A stretch of DNA of 64,000 nucleotides from Manduca sexta (Eukaryota; Arthropoda; Insecta; Lepidoptera; Sphingidae): assembly GCF_014839805.1 (NCBI RefSeq), contig NC_051132.1, positions 3,906,001-3,970,000 of the forward strand, given 5' to 3'. Below are positions 59,720 through 64,000 of the stretch, piece after piece (position 1 is the first letter of the stretch; the number at the start of each line of letters is the position of its first letter). The notes below the pieces were generated by a model that made no database searches, had not been told where the DNA came from, and worked only from the letters and a program-made list of their open reading frames with translations. The position numbers and the translations under genes are program-made.

Positions 59720-61228
59720 CTGACTTTCTTAGGAATTAAAAGATACCCAAGAGGTGTGATTTGACAGAAGCTACTAAAATGGGACAGTAAAATTAAAACA
59801 CAGCGGTATCATTCATGTCACATATTATGTTCGATAACTTATTTCAATGTTAATAAAACTTTGTCGAAATGCTTAGAGCAAACACGGTGCTGTTTTTTCC
59901 AATGCCAATTGGGACGAGCTATGGAAACGATCCATTTTTGCCTCATAGCATCATCTGTGGGGAATCTGCAATGAAATACATTGTATGAAACACACTATGA
60001 AAATCAGATAGTTTCCTCGACGCCAGCTTTCGCGCACGGTTTCCAAGTGGCTTTTATCACTACACCACCGTATATTGAAAGTAAAAGGCAATTTATGCAA
60101 AATAGTAAACTACAATATACTAACATCTATGGTATCTACAGAATATGCAGCACAACACTATTGAACACGACTACGTAAATTGGTAAAAATGAAAAATACT
60201 TAATAATGACTGGATCGAATGGCCAACAGCAGATTATAATATGACTACAGCATATTAAAGTACAATTAATAACACTTTTTGCACTTATGTACAGGGTTCA
60301 AGCAAATATATTAGGTTTTTTGTTTACGCACCGATGGAAGCTGATGATTTCAGTTTCATTTTCTTTACGAGAAGAATGAGATTTACACCCCACAATAACG
60401 CAGGCCATTGCTTGTTCGTAGGGCTATGTTTTAGTTAAACAGCACTGTGTATTTATTAAAATTAACAACAAAAATATTACACAACATGTAGCCACTTTTG
60501 AAAAGTACGCGCTGAAGTATAACGTAACTAAATTGTGTAACGTAACAAACGCGCCCGTTTGTGACATTATTTTGAGATTGGCAAGTTGGAACATTTGACA
60601 TTTTATTTGCTTTTTAATTCGGCATCATAAAGAGGACCAAAGGTAATCATTTGATTATTTTAAAGTGTACGCAAGCCGACCTTATCAACATAATATTTGT
60701 CTCGTTCTTGTAACGGTTTTGGCCTATTTGAAAAAATAAGATAAGTATATGAGGGTAATTTAGATTCCTTCTATGCTTGTTCTTGTTCTGAGGGCAGTAC
60801 TTAAACTGCTCGAAGTGTCAATACACGTTCACTATTTCTAAATTATCGAAATATACAATTTTTTTGGACAATAAATTTGGATCTCTTCTCGCAAGTTGTA
60901 ACCAAGTTTTCCTCATAATTATATCAGTTCGTACTTGAAATCACAATTTGTTCGGCCTTTTTACACTAGTATTCTTAGATTCAGGAACAACACACGAATG
61001 ATAAGGATAGTAGTTCATTTTAATTGTAATAATTTCCTCTTATTTATTTTAAGGAAATTATTCGGAAGGATGATGTCTGCAATTTACGTGGGAAAATTTA
61101 AAAGGTTATAAATGTATTTAATGGCACTTATTCAATGAATATTTTTTTTATAAAATTTCTAGTGCTATTTTATCACCTCAAAATTAATTTGAGACACTTT
61201 TCAAAAAACAGTGTAATACCCTGTTCTA
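59720..61228. other. Non-coding stretch between LRR pseudogene and unit B
   Basis: No gene supported. A small hairpin (aataatttcct / aggaaattatt) is at about 61027-61062. Confidence 0.4.
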
Positions 61229-61799
61229 GATCGAATGAAGTTACTATGAAAATATTTTGATGCGGTTTAACATAGTTTAAAAAAAATATGTGTTTCGTGC
61301 CAGTGGATTTTGCTAACCTTAATATTTTGTGAATTTTCCCTTTACTGCTCGTGTGAACATATCAACTTATAGATAGTGTATATAAATAATGTAGTGTTAA
61401 GTAAGTAGTTGGTTGTTTGATTTAACGTCATGTTCACTTTGAAGAAATTATTTCAAGTGACGGAGAAAGCAATGTAAATTTGGTCGGGTAGAATAAATTG
61501 TAGGCAATTCGAAGCAGTTTTTGTTAAAAATAGTATAAGATTGTTTGTATTTTAGTACGTGTAATTTGTTAATATACATATATAATAAATTAATCTAAGT
61601 TCCTTCTTCCTTAAATTCTGTTCATTTGATATTACCCGGGAATCGGTACCTAACTTTAAATCAAATGGGAAAATACGCGTTGCGTGATATCGTTCTCGCA
61701 AAAAATAAAATTATTCTTCAGTCAAGAAACACTCATTGACTTAGACACACCTTTTGAGCTTGTTTCTGAACTTTCCTGGTCTAGATTTTAGTATTGTGG

Positions 61800-61868
61800 T
61801 TTCTAACTGAAGTTAATAAACAGTGCAGTACAGAACAGCTTTGTCGAACAGGACTACTTTATGACAAG
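61800..61868 (+). other. Non-coding first exon of LRR gene 3
   Basis: Matches 53330-53397, including atgacaag|gtaaatattattg. The intron 61869-62497 ends atttcag. The 5' limit is approximate. Confidence 0.6.
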
Positions 61869-62099
61869 GTAAATATTATTGATTTATGTGTGATCGGAAA
61901 AGTTTTTAGTGATTTATTGTGGTGTTTAATATATACTTAAAACTATTGATGGTCAAAATTGAGTCTTAACATTTATAAATTTCAAGATTTATTGTCATCA
62001 AAAAGATTTGTACAAATGAATCGTTTTCTTGTTGATTATACACCTTTTCAAAAATCTGTAAATGCAGATAAATATGTGCTTAAAAATTAAGATAAGACT

Positions 62100-62141
62100 G
62101 TTTAAAACCTATTTCTGTAGTTACAGAAATAGGTTTTAAAC
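62100..62141. other. Perfect 20-bp stem-loop in the LRR gene 3 intron
   Basis: gtttaaaacctatttctgta pairs exactly with 62122-62141 around a 2-nt loop, and the stem extends outward with a bulge (gataag/cttatc). The matching place in unit A has no such hairpin, so it arose after the duplication or was lost there. Confidence 0.7.
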
Positions 62142-62517
62142 TTATCTGCTGCTGTTAATCTGCTGTTGGTGACCTAAATGCTTCGTAATACAAATAATTC
62201 GTAATACAATTACAAAAATCCTATTATTTCTCACGGGAGCAAATTTCCGGAATAAAAGTAGCCTATGAGCTAATCCAGGACACGGTTTATCCCTGTCCCA
62301 AATTTCATTTAAATATAGTAGCGTTTACTTCTAACAAACATGCAAACATCTAAACATTGTTGCAAAATATCGCATTAATAACATTACTTAGATTAGATTA
62401 ATAATTTTTTTTACATTTCGAATTATATATGAATATTTTAGGATGACGTATTTCGATGACTATCCCTATTATTTATATTACAGTTCGTTTATTTCAGATA
62501 AGACGTCGGAAAAAACA

Positions 62518-63798
62518 ATGTTATGGGAAATCGTGAGCACAGTATTCATTTTAACAATATCAGTTTGGGGAAGTCCAAAATGCAGAACTCGTTTCAATGC
62601 GGAGGTCGTGTGTGTCGCAGGATCCGACGATTACATATTACAGAGGGGTCTAGTGTCAGACAATAATGATACCGTCGCAATAACACTTAAGGATTGTCGG
62701 ATTACAGATGTAGACATTGAAGCTTTCAAAAATGTCTACAATTTAAAAGAAATTGATTTGTCTAGAAATAAAATTAGTTTCCTTAAAGTGGGTGTTTTCG
62801 ACGGAATCCCAAAACTATCTTCTTTAAGATTATCAAAAAATTTGTTATCAACGCTTCCTTTAGGACTTTTTGATAATTTACCAACGTTGCAACGATTGGA
62901 TGTGAGTGATAATAAAATAAACTTTTTAAAATTAGGTATATTTAATAACTTGCCTCAGTTAGTACGTCTCGAGCTGGCAAATAATGAATTCTTAGGAAAC
63001 GAATTAGATCCCTGTCTTTTCGACAAGAATCCAATGATTAAGTATTTACATTTTTCTGGTAACAATATGTCAGAAGCACCAGATCAGCTCTTAAACGGTA
63101 TTCAAGAACTGTCAATTTTGGGTTTAAGTAATTGTTATTTGACAGAAATCCCGAAATTTGCGACCAGGTCCAACCTAAACACGCTGAAAAAAATATTATT
63201 GCAAAGAAATCAAATAAGAAGGTTAGATGATCCTACGACATTTATAAATATGGGAAATTTGGCAATGTTAGATTTGTTTAATAATACAATTGAAAATTTA
63301 AATGAAACTGTTTTCAAACCACTGACTAAGATCGAAGTCATCGATCTGTCATTAAACAAGATCGAACAGATTCCGAAAAATATGTTTCAGAACATGTTGA
63401 GCGTAAAAAGTATAGATTTGTCGAATAATTTAATAAAAATTATTCCAACGAATGCTTTTAAAAGTTCCTGTTTGCAGACATTAGATTTGAGCAGCAATAG
63501 AATTTCATACTTAGAGAGAAACTTCTTTTCGACATTATGTTGCTTTAATAAAACTTTGTCGACATTTTATTTTAAGAATAATCCCTTTCAATGCGCATGC
63601 TTAGTTGAAATTTTGAAAGACATGAAGAAGTTTGGTATCAAACACGACATAGATGAAAACAAAGAACATACAAAGTGTTCCATGACGAATGAGGTTACCT
63701 GTATGAGACCTGACGAAGAAATACGTGATGTAGACAATGACGAGGATAAGTTGTGGTCTACGTTTGGACTTCCACACTACATCAATTCCACCAAATAA
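62518..63798 (+). CDS. Secreted leucine-rich-repeat protein, LRR gene 3
   Basis: 426 residues from the first ATG after the acceptor at 62497. Signal peptide MLWEIVSTVFILTISVWG, two-cysteine N-cap (PKCRTRF...EVVCVAG), about 12 LRRs (for example EIDLSRNKISFLKVGVFDG and LDLSSNRISYLERNFF), a four-cysteine LRRCT (NPFQCACLVEILKDMKKFG ... KCSMTNEVTCM), then an acidic tail ending DKLWSTFGLPHYINSTK that genes 1 and 2 lack as coding sequence. Several NxT/S sites (NDT, NMS, NET, NKT) fit a glycosylated secreted protein. Function unknown. The first quarter is almost identical in DNA to gene 2. Confidence 0.92.
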   Translation: MLWEIVSTVFILTISVWGSPKCRTRFNAEVVCVAGSDDYILQRGLVSDNNDTVAITLKDCRITDVDIEAFKNVYNLKEIDLSRNKISFLKVGVFDGIPKLSSLRLSKNLLSTLPLGLFDNLPTLQRLDVSDNKINFLKLGIFNNLPQLVRLELANNEFLGNELDPCLFDKNPMIKYLHFSGNNMSEAPDQLLNGIQELSILGLSNCYLTEIPKFATRSNLNTLKKILLQRNQIRRLDDPTTFINMGNLAMLDLFNNTIENLNETVFKPLTKIEVIDLSLNKIEQIPKNMFQNMLSVKSIDLSNNLIKIIPTNAFKSSCLQTLDLSSNRISYLERNFFSTLCCFNKTLSTFYFKNNPFQCACLVEILKDMKKFGIKHDIDENKEHTKCSMTNEVTCMRPDEEIRDVDNDEDKLWSTFGLPHYINSTK

Positions 63799-64000
63799 AT
63801 ATTAATATTACCAAAATAAACAACCAAATAATTATAAATATTATGTACTTAGGTTCTAATCTTCCTATCGTATTACAATATAAAATACGTTATTATATCA
63901 TGGACTTTTATTTTAAATAAAATAATATTAAAATTCGGGGTAACATTACATCATGGTGGACTGAGGAGCCAAGTAGTTATAGACTTATTTATGTACAAGG

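Larger units (their letters stand above)
61230..64000 (+). repeat. Duplicated unit B (promoter, first exon, intron and LRR gene 3)
   Basis: Collinear with 52732-55645 and running to the edge of the window, so its right limit is unknown. It carries the same RTE-like fragment in the intron (62225-62350), which shows that insertion predates the duplication. Confidence 0.85.

Overview
The window looks like nuclear DNA of a moth or butterfly (Lepidoptera). It is AT-rich, the genes are split by GT-AG introns, and the insect-specific Osiris family is present. Two families of tRNA-headed SINEs are scattered through it, along with RTE-type and jockey-type LINE tails, hAT, PIF/Harbinger-like and TTAA foldback elements, and a Transib element. 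I cannot name the species from sequence alone.

Layout. 1-17.8 kb is gene-poor and repeat-rich: a 260-bp MITE (4022-4281), a Transib transposon with intact ends and target duplication (4581-6575), SINEs, LINE fragments and a near-perfect 365-bp palindrome (16567-16931). 17.8-24.5 kb holds one well-resolved plus-strand gene, an equilibrative nucleoside transporter in eight visible exons whose first coding exon lies further upstream. 24.5-32 kb has no gene I can support. At 32.1-33.1 kb and 41.4-42.5 kb are two minus-strand, three-exon Osiris genes. Each has a signal peptide, a hydrophobic core and a C-terminal AQxLAY-type motif, and each has a TATA box (TATAAAAA) less than 100 bp before its ATG. 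46.5-47.4 kb holds a single-exon gene for an unrecognised coiled-coil protein. 51-64 kb is a cluster of secreted leucine-rich-repeat (LRR) proteins: three intact genes (51049, 54177, 62518) and a broken fourth copy (58560-59240) interrupted by a SINE. The second and third genes sit in a duplicated unit of about 2.8-2.9 kb that also contains a matching promoter, a non-coding first exon and the intron.

The transporter would move nucleosides across membranes. Osiris proteins are cuticle-associated endomembrane proteins. The LRR proteins are probably secreted binding proteins, but their ligand is unknown. I see no functional link between these three groups.

Most worth a second look: (1) exon 5 of the transporter appears to take its 3' splice site from the (TG)11 tail of a SINE lying directly against it; (2) the Transib ends carry the heptamer CACAGTG, the same as the V(D)J recombination signal, with a perfect CGGCG target duplication; (3) a 137-145 bp tandem array at 56672-57510 appears to be an internally deleted SINE amplified into a satellite with alternating unit types; (4) the LRR cluster shows duplication, a probable gene-conversion patch, and a C-terminal tail cut off by a stop in one copy.
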